From Diadema setosum (lineage: Eukaryota > Echinodermata > Echinoidea > Diadematoida > Diadematidae): 64,000 bases of DNA. Positions 34,147 to 51,308 of this stretch are shown in pieces. Location: the NCBI RefSeq assembly GCF_964275005.1, contig NC_092702.1, forward strand, positions 4,983,501 to 5,047,500, in the 5' to 3' direction. The notes beneath the pieces were generated by a model. It did not search any database and was not told the origin of the DNA. It was given only the letters and a program-made list of their open reading frames with translations. Numbering within the stretch: the stretch's first letter is position 1; each line of letters starts with the position of its first letter. Position numbers and translations under genes: made by a program.

Positions 34147-35616
34147 GGGAAGGGAAGAACAAAAAAAAATGTGTACGAGTAAACGGTCGTGTGTAATAAT
34201 TATTGTTTATGAGGAATAACACTGTACACTGCTAGTGTCAGGGCGAGGTCAATTAATCAAAGAACGTGTTTCTATTTGTGGATGGCCTGTATAGAGTTCA
34301 TATCCAGTTATACATGTAATCCATATCAATTTCAATATTATGATGTTATTTTTTGGTTATTGGAAGATCACGCTTGTGCCATTTGTTTTAACACCTGGTA
34401 TATATTTAATTGCTTTGAGCAATTAGATGGAGGGTTTAATGGCCTATCCTCTGAGTGACCTTTACCTTAAAGGGATGCTGAGAACTGTAAATCTACCCTC
34501 AAATCCATGAAATCAATCGGCCTTGATGCTTTTCCATTAAAACCGTTGCTATAAGGTGACATATAACTTTGGTGTACGCAGTCTCTTTTTTTTGGGGGGG
34601 GGGGGGGCAAGAAAATGTTGAATAATGTGGAAGAAGAACACGCAAGCAAGGGAGCTTATGGGGGGGGGGCGTGGCATAGTCATGCATTTTCAAAATTGAA
34701 ATTCAACCATCTTCAACAATATTTGGCAAATTTTCAATTAAAACTAAGAAAGATAAACATTAGAGGAGAATATGAATATGCAAATACGTGGAGCATCTCA
34801 CTTTTTGTTCCGCATGTGAGTGTTCACTTCACGAGGAAACTTTTTCATTTTTAGAATTTTAACGAAATTTAACGATCTAGTGTACCTTAATAGAAATTTG
34901 AGGAAAATGTGTATGGCTAAAACGGGATATCTGTTCCGCATGTCCGTCTTTACTAGACAACGCTCACCAACGATGACATCAATGACAATGAATGGAGTAT
35001 TGACACAATATATCACGATAATGTCTTGTATATTCTGACAGTAGGATAACGAGAAATGTAAATGGCCAACACAAGGAAAAAATCTTCTTTAATAAGTGTT
35101 TCTTGATTTTCGCATTTACTTGACATTTACAACTGACATCCCAAACTAAAGAATAGGATAAGTATTAAGGGGAATATAAATTATTGTGTGGTTTTCGCAT
35201 TTCTTAATCAAATTATTTGGAGATTGTGACATCATAGTCTAAAAGAGGGGACGTCCCCTCCCCTTTCCCCGTTGCGTACGGTCATCGCATGGTGTGGTAT
35301 GATACACGTGTAGTTTATTTTCGTCCATCTACTCCCACTTTGCACCGAGATTGCAAAGCGCATCACGGTGCCCCCTATTCATAATCGTAACGGAGGTCTG
35401 ATGCACGATTCACACACACTTTAGAGTTGGCAGATTGTGCAGTATGACATTGTCATGGACAGGTCCACGAGCACATTAAGCAGATAATATTTGGTAAAAT
35501 AGCAAACGAATCTCGTCATTTCGTCGGATATCTCAGACAGTTGCGGAACGTTCCAATTTGTCCAGTTCAATCCAGTTTGTCTCCCAGATTGCGTGTTTAC
35601 AAGCCATTGATCAAAA
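34147..35616. other. Upstream region of the EGF-FAMeT gene, no other gene seen
   Basis: Contains poly-G tracts near 34600 and 34660. CATTTTTAGAATTTTAACGA-like sequence at 34850-34870 is related to the 39440-40440 repeat. No promoter element was identified with confidence. Confidence 0.35.
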
Positions 35617-41195
<5,579 letters not shown>

Positions 41196-41639
41196 TCTCA
41201 ACCTTCTTTATATATTTGACAGGGTGTTTGCTAGGTGTCATAACATCGTCTCCAAGAGAACTCCTGACCCCCCCCCCGTATTTCTTATCTCCTCCTCCCT
41301 CCCCCTCCCTCTCTTTCTACTGTGATTACTACTTTGGTATAATGTATCATCACTACTTCAAAATGTTACGCCTAACGATATGATAAATTTTATTAAGATA
41401 TATTGTAATGGTGAGAAATACATTTTCCCAAATTCGATGAGTGTGAAGAGTGTTTTATTGCAAGCAGTTAATAACAGCTTCGGGATTGGACTTACAGTTG
41501 TATTCAGACAGACCATTTCTGGTAACTCCAACGTTGTTTGTTTGTTGTTGTTGTTGTTGTTGTTGTTGTTTTTTCAAAACCTGCCTGACCTAGCGCTCTA
41601 TGGAAGTAGAACGTATTACAGTGAAACATGCTCTACCTA

Positions 41640-42510
41640 AAATTCATGTGAAAAGTGGAAAAATAATGAAACTTTTACTATATGAGATGAACTGATATTA
41701 TGTTTTGATATAATTTGATTGTCCTTTATTCTTTATACCAGAATTAATTGTAGATGAATTGAATTATAAGCCTTTCCTTTATTTTCGATAAATATTTGAT
41801 AGTCGTAGTTTCATTATGTATTTATGTAGGAGATGGCGATTGGAAGCGAACGTGCTTGCGTCCGTGCGTTCACCTGATGAATGAGGTGTTTCCCCAGTTA
41901 TACATGTCATAACAACGTAATAATATATGGTAGAGGTTTCAGAGTACATAGAGTAATATGTAACTGCATAAGGCGTGTCAAGACAATAAGAAAAAAAAGA
42001 AGAAAATCATTACACAGCACGCGTGTGTGTTTGCGTCATACTGCCACTGATATAAAAACAAGTGTATTTTTGCACGTGTTGATCTGCTCTCTGTATACTT
42101 GTCTCGTTAGTTATGTACGTGTATCGTGGTGTTGTATATACCGTAAGGGGAGGGACATCCATCATACAAGCTCGTTTTTGAGCAGCCCCTCAGTTTTCCG
42201 TTCAGCTCTTGAAGCGAGATGCGTTTCAGCATGATGCTGTATTGCATGGAATATACTGCCATTTTGACGTTTGAAATATACAAGTATTTATTCTTTTAAA
42301 TAAAAGTGAACAAAAAAACTGAATGAATGAATGAATGAATGAATCAATCAATCAATTGATTAATTAATCAATTAATCAATCAATTAATTAATTGATTAAG
42401 TGCTGTTGTCATCATGAGCAGTCTAAAACGAAAGCAAACAAGCATTAAATGCCATATACCCAATAGTATGAAGTGGAGCAGACACAGCTCATCCAAACTT
42501 CAAGACATGT
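41640..42510. other. No gene seen; (GAAT)n near 42322
   Basis: A possible LINE-like tail (AAATATACAAGTATTTATTC then AATAAAAGTG and GAAT repeats) at 42260-42350. No coding signal. Confidence 0.3.
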
Positions 42511-43040
42511 TGTGAAGCGTCATTATTTTAGAACAGCGTGAAGCGTCATTATTCTATAACAGTATGAAGCGTCATTATTCTATAACATTGTGAAGCGTCA
42601 TCATTATATAACAGTGTGAAGCGACATCATTATAATACTAACAGTGTGAAGCGTCATCATTCTATAACATTGTGAAGCGTCATTATTTTAGAACACTGAA
42701 GCGTCATTATTCTATAACAGTGTGAAGCGTCATTATTCTATAATATTGTGAAGCGTCATTATTCTGTAATATTGTGAAGCGTCTTTATTCTATAACATCG
42801 TGAAGCGTCATCATTCTATAACATTATGAAGCGTCATTATTTTAGAACAGTGTGAAGCGTCATTATTCTATAACATCGTGAAGCGTCATTATTCTATAAC
42901 ATTGTGAAGCGTAATTATTTTAGAACAGTGTGAAGCGTCATTATTCTATAACATCGTGAAGCGTCATTATTCTATAACATTGTGAAGCGTCATCATCCTG
43001 TAACAGTGTGAAGTGTCATTATTCTATAACAGTGTGAAGC
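42511..43040. repeat. Minisatellite GTGAAGCGTCATTATTCTATAACA, ~21 units
   Basis: About 21 copies of a unit of about 25 bp. Two alternate end words (TATAACAT and TAGAACAG) recur in patterned order. Some units have insertions (one with TATAATACTAAC). Confidence 0.9.
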
Positions 43041-43579
43041 TGCTGCCAAATGTATACCACACAAAAGAAAAATAGGTCTTTAAACTTGTCCAAAAAGAAA
43101 AAAGAGAGATTGGTGATTACATTGTTAGAAGCGAATTAGTGCTGACTGTGGTGATAGAACATGAATTGTACAATGTACTTTCAATTTTGCGATTTATGTC
43201 ATTCCATATATAGTAAATAATATGTATATATATAATATATATATATAATCATTGTTTCATGTCATGTCTACAATTGTGCAATAACCACGCATTTATCAGA
43301 ATGAATAACTCCGTAGCAAATATTAAAACAACACTGACCAAAACTGAGATCATATTAATGGAAATGATTATGATCGCTGAGATTCTATAATGATGCCGTG
43401 TGTTGTTCATAACCCCAATCCCTTTAATGAAGAAAAGAAAATGTGACAGACAACTCTGAAAACAGAATTCGCTCATGAGCGTTTAAACTTTGAATGGGAG
43501 ATGAAGACACGTGTTACCAATGCTCAAGTCTCGGCTGCCATAGTCCACATGGTTTGTTGTTTGAAACATGGTGTTTTCA

Positions 43580-43810
43580 TAGCAACTGATTGACAAATTG
43601 CCCTACATCAACATAAGCACTGAATTGATCAGTGTTTTAGTAGTAGCCATGATAAAAAATCATGGGCGTACATACTCGAGCAGGATTCGAACCTACGACC
43701 TCCTGATCACCGGACAGGCGTCACCTCCACTAGACCACCGAGCTTTCGCCCGACAGAAAGTGTTGGTTCTAATTTACGTCGACGTAGGGCAATTTGTCAA
43801 TAAGTTGCAA
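43580..43810 (-). mobile_element. Foldback with tRNA-like core
   Basis: Inverted arms TGACAAATTGCCCTACATCA (43591) and GTCGACGTAGGGCAATTTGT (43779) flank a - strand tRNA-like segment at 43675-43743 with B-box GGTTCGAATCC and A-box-like TGGTCTAGTGGAGG. The T-stem pairs; the acceptor stem is poor. Read as a tRNA-derived SINE or a polymerase III-driven foldback, not as a functional tRNA gene. Confidence 0.7.
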
Positions 43811-43917
43811 TGAAAAACATCTCGACGGAAGAATTTCACTAATTTGAACACGGTGTTTGTTGTGTCGTGAAATATCTCAACTTTGCAACATGACGTTCCA
43901 ACATAATATACTGTATA

Positions 43918-44790
43918 TACGTAGTCTACTAGTGTTACAAAAAACATTTTCCACTTTTGATCCTTAATACATGTAGTTCGAAAAGTATACATCAAATAAC
44001 ACTGTCATTGATATGAGTAATAGCTGAATAGTATTTTAGTTGGTGGTGATTTAAATATGAGAGCGTGAATCAGTTTCGTTAAATTCATGATTAATTTTGA
44101 AGTTAAGTTCCAGATTTTGGTCAAATTTGAACCCTCTGTACAAAATTAGACTTTACACAAGAACCAATGATGTGTATGTGAGTGTGTGCTTACAATGACC
44201 CTGATCAATAAACATGAATACCACGAATATCACATTTTCAGAGCTCTGCTGACTAGGCTTCTGGATTCTTGCTCTAAGGCACATGAATGCTTTATTAATA
44301 ATTCATGATGGATTGCTCTGGGCACTGCTAACCTGAACTCATGGTAAAGGGTAAAATGCATGCACATGAAAAAAAAAAAAATAAGCACATGTTTTCATGT
44401 GATTGCATACACTACATTTCAGGATGAATAAAGGTATAGCTGTGACAGTGGAATTTCTCATGAATATGTAATAGAACATTCCAATCCTGGCCATTGTTGA
44501 AGACCATTGTCAGGGTGTTAACCACACACTGCCATACACACCAATTGACTCCTGTGCAAAATTAAAATTTTGTACAGAGGGTTGAAAACAGAGCAAAATC
44601 TGAAACCTAACTTGAAAACAAATCTTGAATTTAATGAAACTGATTTATGCTGTCATTCTTAAATTACCTCCAACAAGATTGTACACTATTCAGCAATTGC
44701 TCATATCCATGTCAATGTTATCTTATATATAGTTTTTGAGCTGTTAAGGATCAAAAGTGGGAAATGTTTTTGTAACACCTAGTATATGTT
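43918..44790. mobile_element. Foldback element with ~290-bp arms
   Basis: Left arm 43926-44215 and right arm about 44495-44788 are diverged inverted copies: CACTTTTGATCCTTAA with TTAAGGATCAAAAGTG; AACCCTCTGTACAAAATT with AATTTTGTACAGAGGGTT; TGATATGAGTAATAGCTGAA with its complement. The 280-bp spacer has a poly-A run and no ORF. Confidence 0.8.
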
Positions 44791-44888
44791 CAAACTTAAC
44801 AACAGAGAAGAAAATGGCAAACAACAACAAACACATACCAGATAAAGAACACAATTGTTCTGAACATTATAGATTGCAATCATGCTCC

Positions 44889-45113
44889 TCAGTGTGAGAG
44901 GAACAGATACGTTTTAAGTTTTGATTCGAATGTTTCTGTAGATGACAATTGCCTTAACTGAATAGGCAACTGATTCCACAATTCTGGTCCCATAACGGAG
45001 AAAGCACGATCACCCCATCCATGTTTTACTCTGGGTGTTTGGAGTAATAATGCATCTGATGATGAACGTACATTGTAGACTTCGTGTCGGATTGTATTTG
45101 GGAATAGAATCAC
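44889..45113 (-). mobile_element. LINE reverse-transcriptase C-terminal fragment
   Basis: 74 codons end with HGWGDRAFSVMGPELWNQLP and FESKLKTYLF, the conserved tail found at the C-terminus of many non-LTR retrotransposon ORF2 proteins (CR1/L2/Jockey-like). The element is 5'-truncated: no RT or endonuclease motif lies upstream on the - strand. A CR1/L2-like assignment is family memory only. Confidence 0.75.
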
Positions 45114-45183
45114 GTAGGTATACTGGGGAAAAGAATGAACTGAATGATGTACTGATAACAGAATCTATATTTATATCTATTAG

Positions 45184-45327
45184 AATCTAATTAATTTTGA
45201 TATCCTGGACCTAGTGTTGGAATCAAACAGGTGTGACGTAGATTCCACAGTGATCTCCTACGACTTAGGTGTGCTATTCAAAGGCTTTGCTGTCGACGCA
45301 TTTACCTTCATCGGAGAATACGAACAG
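45184..45327 (+). other. Orphan exon-like open frame
   Basis: 48 open codons end at a GAACAG/GTATCT donor-like junction. Acceptor-like AG positions lie at 45213 and 45230. The reading contains SYDLGVLFKGFAVDAFTFIG. I recognise no family; it may be a stray exon of a decayed gene. Confidence 0.15.
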
Positions 45328-45355
45328 GTATCTTATACCACACTCATTCATGTTC

Positions 45356-45587
45356 TACTGTAAAAGTAGTTATTTTCGCCAACAGATATTTTCGCGATGA
45401 AGTCACAGACATTTTCGCGACAAAATAATGTATTGGCAATGTGACATCGAGGTGCACAAAGATATTCGTAGGCGTATACCCTAGCGTGTGCGATATTTTC
45501 GCGTGTTGTTGAATACGCCACCCTGTAGTGATTCGCGAAGTTCGCAAAATTTAAACCTCAGGAAAATAACAGCTTTTACTGCAGTAC
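45356..45587. mobile_element. TACTGTAAAA/TTCGCG MITE
   Basis: Ends TACTGTAAAAGTAGTTATTT and AACAGCTTTTACTGCAGTA, with several TTTTCGCG words. Confidence 0.7.
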
Positions 45588-45631
45588 TGAGTACATGTAC
45601 TAGTAGTTGTCCTTATACTCATAATGATCCT

Positions 45632-45848
45632 CTTGACATTTTTACCTCTGACATTTTTACCTCTGACATTTTTACCACTGACATTTTTACCTCTGACATT
45701 ATTACCTCTGCCATTTTTATTATACCTCTGACATTTTTACCTCTGCCATTATTACCTCTGCCATTTTTACCTCTGCCATTTTTACCTCTGCCATATTTAC
45801 CTCTGACATTTTTACCTCTGACATTTTTACCTCTGAAATTTTTACCTG
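45632..45848. repeat. 15-bp array ACATTTTTACCTCTG
   Basis: About 14 units of a 15-bp word with single-base variants. The same word forms shorter arrays at 58409-58530, 60873-61020 and 61331-61370, beside the CACGAG arrays. Confidence 0.9.
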
Positions 45849-46289
45849 GCACCGACTGGGTTCTGGTGATAAAATCGAACATTTGTCCTGATGTAGTACT
45901 GGAAATAGAAAAAAAAAAATGCAAAACAGTGTAGCAATAGAACAGAAGTGATGATTAAAAAACAAACTAACGTAATAGGTAGTAGCATCATGAGCAGCGA
46001 GAAGAATTCGATGACGCGTTAGTAAGCATTAGCAGTACACCTGTTACAGGAACAGTAGTAGTTGTAGTTATATAGTTGCTCTTATTGTTGTCATTGTTGC
46101 AATGTTATAGTATAGAGTGATAGTGTGAACGGTGTTATATTTACTACTGGTTTTGGTAACAGCTAGATAGACCATTTAATTGGAAACAGAGGTAGCAGCT
46201 GAAGCAACGATTATGGCAAACAGCCATATAAAAGACTGAAAGTACACCTAACAAATAGTAAATCAAACTACAAGTCCAGTTGTGATGGG

Positions 46290-46505
46290 GTCATTCCATG
46301 CGACCGAAACCCGCGAGTTCGGCTCACAAGTTCGACATTTATCGCGGGGCTTAATATGTCGGTCTCGTGGGCCTTGTTTGCGTAGTGTCGGACTCCTGGG
46401 CCTTATTTGCCTAGTGTCGAGCTCATGGGCTGTATGACTCGTGGGCTGTTTGATTCGTTGGCTATTAGTGGGCTGTAGGACTCGCGGTTGTCGAACTCGT
46501 GACGT
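46290..46505 (-). repeat. CACGAG mosaic array, isolated copy
   Basis: - strand array of the three unit types described at 58547. It ends at the junction AACTCGTGACGTACATT, equivalent to the GTGACGTGCACCCG junctions at 60862 and 61322. Confidence 0.8.
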
Positions 46506-46509
46506 ACAT

Positions 46510-47304
46510 TCTTTGTGATCACCGTAGGCGGAATTGAAGTGCATTTCCACTTCATGTTCACATTGCCTACCATTATATAGAACAAAACCATACGATCAAA
46601 ATGACAGCATGTCATCCAAATTCAGGCATATATCAAGTTATGGAAACTGAAAGATTCACACGTTTTCACTCAACAGTGATATTGTTCGGAGTCGTTTTTA
46701 TGAAAACCAAATAATGTGATGACATCTTTTCTCACAATGCTCTATTCACCCGTTGGTTTCTCATCATATTTGAACATTATTATCACTCCTATATATTTGT
46801 TTGATTTAACTTTATATGTATCAAATTTGCAGTGGGAAATAATTGCAGTGTTAATTTTGATGTAATGTCCAACTAATAATAATAATAACAATGACAATAC
46901 AATGATAATCATTTTTTTTTAACCAATAAGGATATGCATAGCTGTCTATGTATAATGACAGGTGAAACCTAATCCCATAAACAATCAAGCCTGTTGTGGT
47001 CCAATCAGATCACCCGTGCAAAAATGCAAAGTGTGATTTCTGACGTGCTTCAACCAGGAGACCCAAACGGATTACCAACCCCACTTGGTTTAATAGTTAA
47101 AGCAGGGAGATTCGAGAGCTATAGAGATGTCCCACCTCTTTGGTTAAAAGGCCCTAATAACCACACTTATTTTTTTTTTTTTTTTTGGGGGGGGGGGGGA
47201 AACAACAACCATCAAATCTGAGCTGTTTGACCCTTATACCTGCTACTAGACTCTTTGATGTTGTGTATATGAATCTATGAAAATACATGTAGGTTGAAAA
47301 TTAA
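46510..47304. other. No gene seen
   Basis: AT-rich intergenic DNA with a poly-T/poly-G pair near 47170-47200. Confidence 0.4.
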
Positions 47305-47665
47305 CTTTAAAGGCATAATTTACCATTTGCAGATGAAACAAAAACCCAGCATAAGTGCTTTAAAATAGTTCTAAATGTGGGTTAGGGATAGAAATAACCA
47401 CTGTAAAAATATGAATCCGTAAAATTGATGTTAATTATTGTTAAATATACAATACGTGAACAATAGTTATAATAAAAATGTTTCCAGACTAAACCGTCTA
47501 CAGTTACGGTTTATTGAGAAAAATACAGAAATCTCCTTATAGTTTAGGCTTTATCGCGAAAATGTTATATAATTATGATAGGATGTTTTGTGACGCAACA
47601 GACCTACACATATGCATTAATGTTGTATCTTGAAATTTTTTTAAATCACCGTTCCCAAAGGTAAA
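47305..47665. mobile_element. MITE (ACCATTTGCAGATG family), copy 2
   Basis: Same order of blocks as 33113-33478: TTTACCATTTGCAGATGAAA, GTCTACAGTTACGGTTTATT, TAGGATGTTTTGTGACG, CGTTCCCAAAGGTAAACTGG. Confidence 0.8.
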
Positions 47666-47669
47666 CTGG

Positions 47670-48706
47670 ACCTTTTTAAATGCGTCGAAAAGGGTGCCAA
47701 TCTGTGACGGAGTGACCACATTTTCCTTTAAAATTGTGCAGTATTTCCTATGCAAAGCGTTGAAATAAAACCATTCTAAGGGTTTAAGTGCATTTAGTGA
47801 TATTGTTGATAGATCTCACAGTAACAGCATAATTTCATAATTCTAAAAACTTTGGCATAACGAGTATATTTTCACGTATTTAAAATCATTATACAGCTCA
47901 GTAAGAGAATAATTCCTGAAATTGAGCCATTACAACGTTAAGTGTCTTGAATGAACACATTCACATTTGGGCATCAATACTATTTTAGCCATCCACGCGA
48001 GTGTCTTTGAATTGGTGTTCTCATCATCATGATTAATTGTTATAAGTGACTTCTTCCTAGTTACTCATTTCACTGAACGACGATGTTTGTAACCCTACCC
48101 TTCTTCAAAGACAGGTGGTGTCGCTACATCAGCAATTTTGCAGCAACAGTGTAGATATAAATATTCATTTCTATATAGCGTCCTAAATAGAACTTAGAGA
48201 TAACACAGATCAAGTATAACGAAAATTACGATCATACCTCTATTAACTGTGACAGTCACAACCTTGCATAATTATAACCGTCAAGTTCAGACCTATGAAT
48301 ACACATTAGCACATTACATGGTGTCGCTGCATGAAATCTTGGCCGTGTTTCAAACAGCACCAATATCCGGACTGGCTTCCGACCATTGATCCCTGCATTA
48401 AGCAAGCCTTCGAGTGAGTCAACCCTAGTGTTGGAACGCTCAAAGTTTGTTAACTGTTTGAAGTACTGTCAAGTGTTCTGATCCCAACCCGGGCCTTGCC
48501 CAGTACCTCAGTCTCTCCCTCCACCCACCCCCCCCCCCCCCCTTCTCCCTCTTTCTCATTTTCCACTTGTGTTTACTTTTATGTCACACAATGTCTTGCG
48601 GAGTGAAAGCAGGATCGTTTTAAGTCCCTCTCCCCTCCGAACCGCAAGTACATTTTAAATATTAAATCACCATGCCACTAAAATTCGGCTATCTCCATAC
48701 ATAGGC

Positions 48707-48754
<48 letters not shown>

Positions 48755-49907
48755 TATACGTGAATATGAATCCCCTTCAGTTTCAGTGTATGCGTAGATA
48801 GAAAGTTGTATGTATTTTGACATGTAGCCTGTACGTGTGTGAGTGTGAACGTGTATCACGCACGCGGACGTGTGAGAGTGTACTTTCTAATAGCATATAT
48901 TATGTGGTACTAATAAGCGTCATAATAAGTCACCATCAGGTTATAAAATACCATCCGTTCACATATCAATCAGAACATTGCAAAAAAAAAATGGCGTCCA
49001 TCAGGGGGTCCTTGCCGATCGGAACAAAATATAGACATAGGCTTACGTTATGATAACCTGTATGGCCTTTAATGAAACCATCTTGATTCTTTTCGGTAAA
49101 TATCACGTGCAATTTTTACAATTAGCATTATGTACAATGCATGCCCCTCCCCTGCCGTAAACGGATGTCGAAGCTTAAATACAGTTATCTCGATTTCTAG
49201 CGGCCCTTCATGAATGCGAACATTATATCAATCATAATCAGTCCTTGATACTTTCTGTGTGTGTAGCACGAGTATGCGGGGAGAGTGATCAAACCAACGA
49301 AGGAGTTGGGAGCTTGAAGTGAGAAGAAGTCAAACATTTGACTTGGATTGTGCGGATTTGTGAAGCAAACTCAATTCCCCTCACCAGCATTTTTGCGATG
49401 TCACACTTCAGATATCACGTTTGGAGTTCTTGTAGTTTGCGCAGACATAAACAATTCGCGCACGAACAGCAATAAACTTCGTCGACTTTGCAGGTAAGCG
49501 TATAAGGCATGAATACGTTACGGTATCATTCATTTGTTTTACATACAGGGTATACGGTACAATCAGGATATATTTTCTACGTTGATATATCGGTGCTAAA
49601 CTCACAATGTTGGAAGTTTAAAACCCAAGCGCAGCATTGGTTGGGAAGCCTCCTAATGGAAACATGTGAGACTACTATTCATGGTTGATACATTCTAATA
49701 TTAGATAAATGATATCTACGCTGTAGGGGAGCCGTCAGGGAGCAAAACTCTGAAAAGTTGTAGGGCCTAGAGTATGTACAGCCGACGTGAACACGGACTT
49801 TATTAGTACACGAGTTGATAGTTAAAGGGATGCTATAGGGGCTAGTATTGAGGTGCGGATCAAGCTTTTAACTTTGTGCGACATACTTAGAAATCACTTT
49901 TTGGAAT
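47670..49907. other. No gene seen; (CA)n at 48708-48752
   Basis: About 22 CA units and a poly-C run at 48528-48542. The remaining DNA has no exon-like frame with family similarity. Confidence 0.4.
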
Positions 49908-50266
49908 GTTAAAGGTACTGTTTACCACTGGGGGCAGTGATTTTAATGTTCGAGTTATCACATATGATGCATATGTGTAGGTCAGTTGTATCACAAAACA
50001 TTCTACCTCATAAAAATTTTGGAATAAAGTCTGAGATACCACTATTATTTTTCTCACTACACCCTACCTGTAGACTGTTTAGTCTAGGAACAGTTTTATT
50101 TCAACTATTGTTCATATTTGCATATTTGATAATACTTTACAATGATTGTACTGATTAACTTCTTACACCAGTTATTTATATCCCTAACTCATATTTTAGA
50201 ACTGTTTTGAAGCACTAAAGCTGGACTTTTGTTTCATCTGCAAATGGTAAACAATGCCTTTAAAGA
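49908..50266. mobile_element. MITE (ACCATTTGCAGATG family), copy 3, inverted
   Basis: Reverse orientation: TTAAAGGTACTGTTTACCAC ... TTCATCTGCAAATGGTAAAC ... GCCTTTAAAG. It directly abuts the next MITE fragment at its TTTAAAG end, as copy 1 does. Confidence 0.8.
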
Positions 50267-50470
50267 GCATACAATTTCGAGAGGAATTCGAACTTGATGT
50301 AATGAAAATTGGTTCTGAAATGGCTGAGATATCCAAAAAACAAAGTAAAACAAAGTGATCGTAATAAAAGGTGGGTCCCACCTTATACTTATAAACTTTG
50401 AAATCATCTTGGAATTATATGCCCTTTCATATTTCATGAGGTTTCTCATTTCTCAAAGAAAAAAAAAAAA
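50262..50470. mobile_element. Partial TTAA foldback MITE (relative of 36656)
   Basis: Shares TGGCTGAGATATCCAAAAAA, CGTAATAAAAGG and TATATGCCCTTTCATATTTC with the element at 36656-37047. The right end is lost after TTTCTCATTTCTC. Confidence 0.65.
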
Positions 50471-51308
50471 TCATCGAAAAACGTTGGAAACCCGAAGCCT
50501 CATTTCAATCAAAACTGTCCCATCTCTCGAACATTTGGCTCTAAGCTGTAACTTGATTGTAATGCAGTTTGCTGTGTCATGATCTGGACAGCACTGGAGG
50601 AAATTGGAAATGCTTTCAGCTGTTTTCCACTACTACACAGCCATTTCCTAATAATATTATTTGTCTTTTGTCTCAATTTTCCAATGTCATGTCGCTTTCA
50701 GGAAGTGCTATAGATATGGATAAGTTCGGTTTTTTACTGTCACGTGATCACTTATTGTTATTCTTTACCGCTATAAAATTACCTTCAGGACAATGAATCA
50801 ACAGACCTATACCTTTCTGAGGCCACCTGATAACATTTTCCAAGACAAAGAAAGCGTTTGTAGAAGTGATAATCTGTGTTAGATTCATTTTATTTTTCTT
50901 TCGTAACACCCTAGTGAAAGACCATTATAGGTCGATACAAAGACTATCGACGTGCGTTCAATCTTATAGAACTGATTAACCTATCACACACTTATGAATG
51001 TCAATTTTGATAGAGATGCAACGCTGTGTTGCAATTTTCTCTGTTCATAAGTTGTCGTGACTTACAAGAAACATGTTTAGTCAATTTAACTATAATGTGT
51101 AATGCAATCAATTATGGTTGCGTTCCGTCTTTTGTTCTGCTTTTCTAAGTGATGTTCATTTTTCTTAGTTTCAATTATGATTCTCAGTAAGCAGAATTTT
51201 ACATACATTTACTGAGAATAACACAATCCCACATTAACACTAAATATTATGAATCTTTCTTATCATCATCACATTATAGGTAGACGAGGAAACTACAAGA
51301 AGACGGGG

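Noticed and set aside
43675-43743. Functional tRNA gene on the - strand
   Set aside because: A- and B-box and T-stem are present, but the acceptor stem does not pair and the segment sits inside a foldback repeat. Read as tRNA-derived.
44889-45113. Host gene on the - strand
   Set aside because: The GDRAFSVMGPELWNQLP motif is a standard C-terminal tail of LINE ORF2 proteins.
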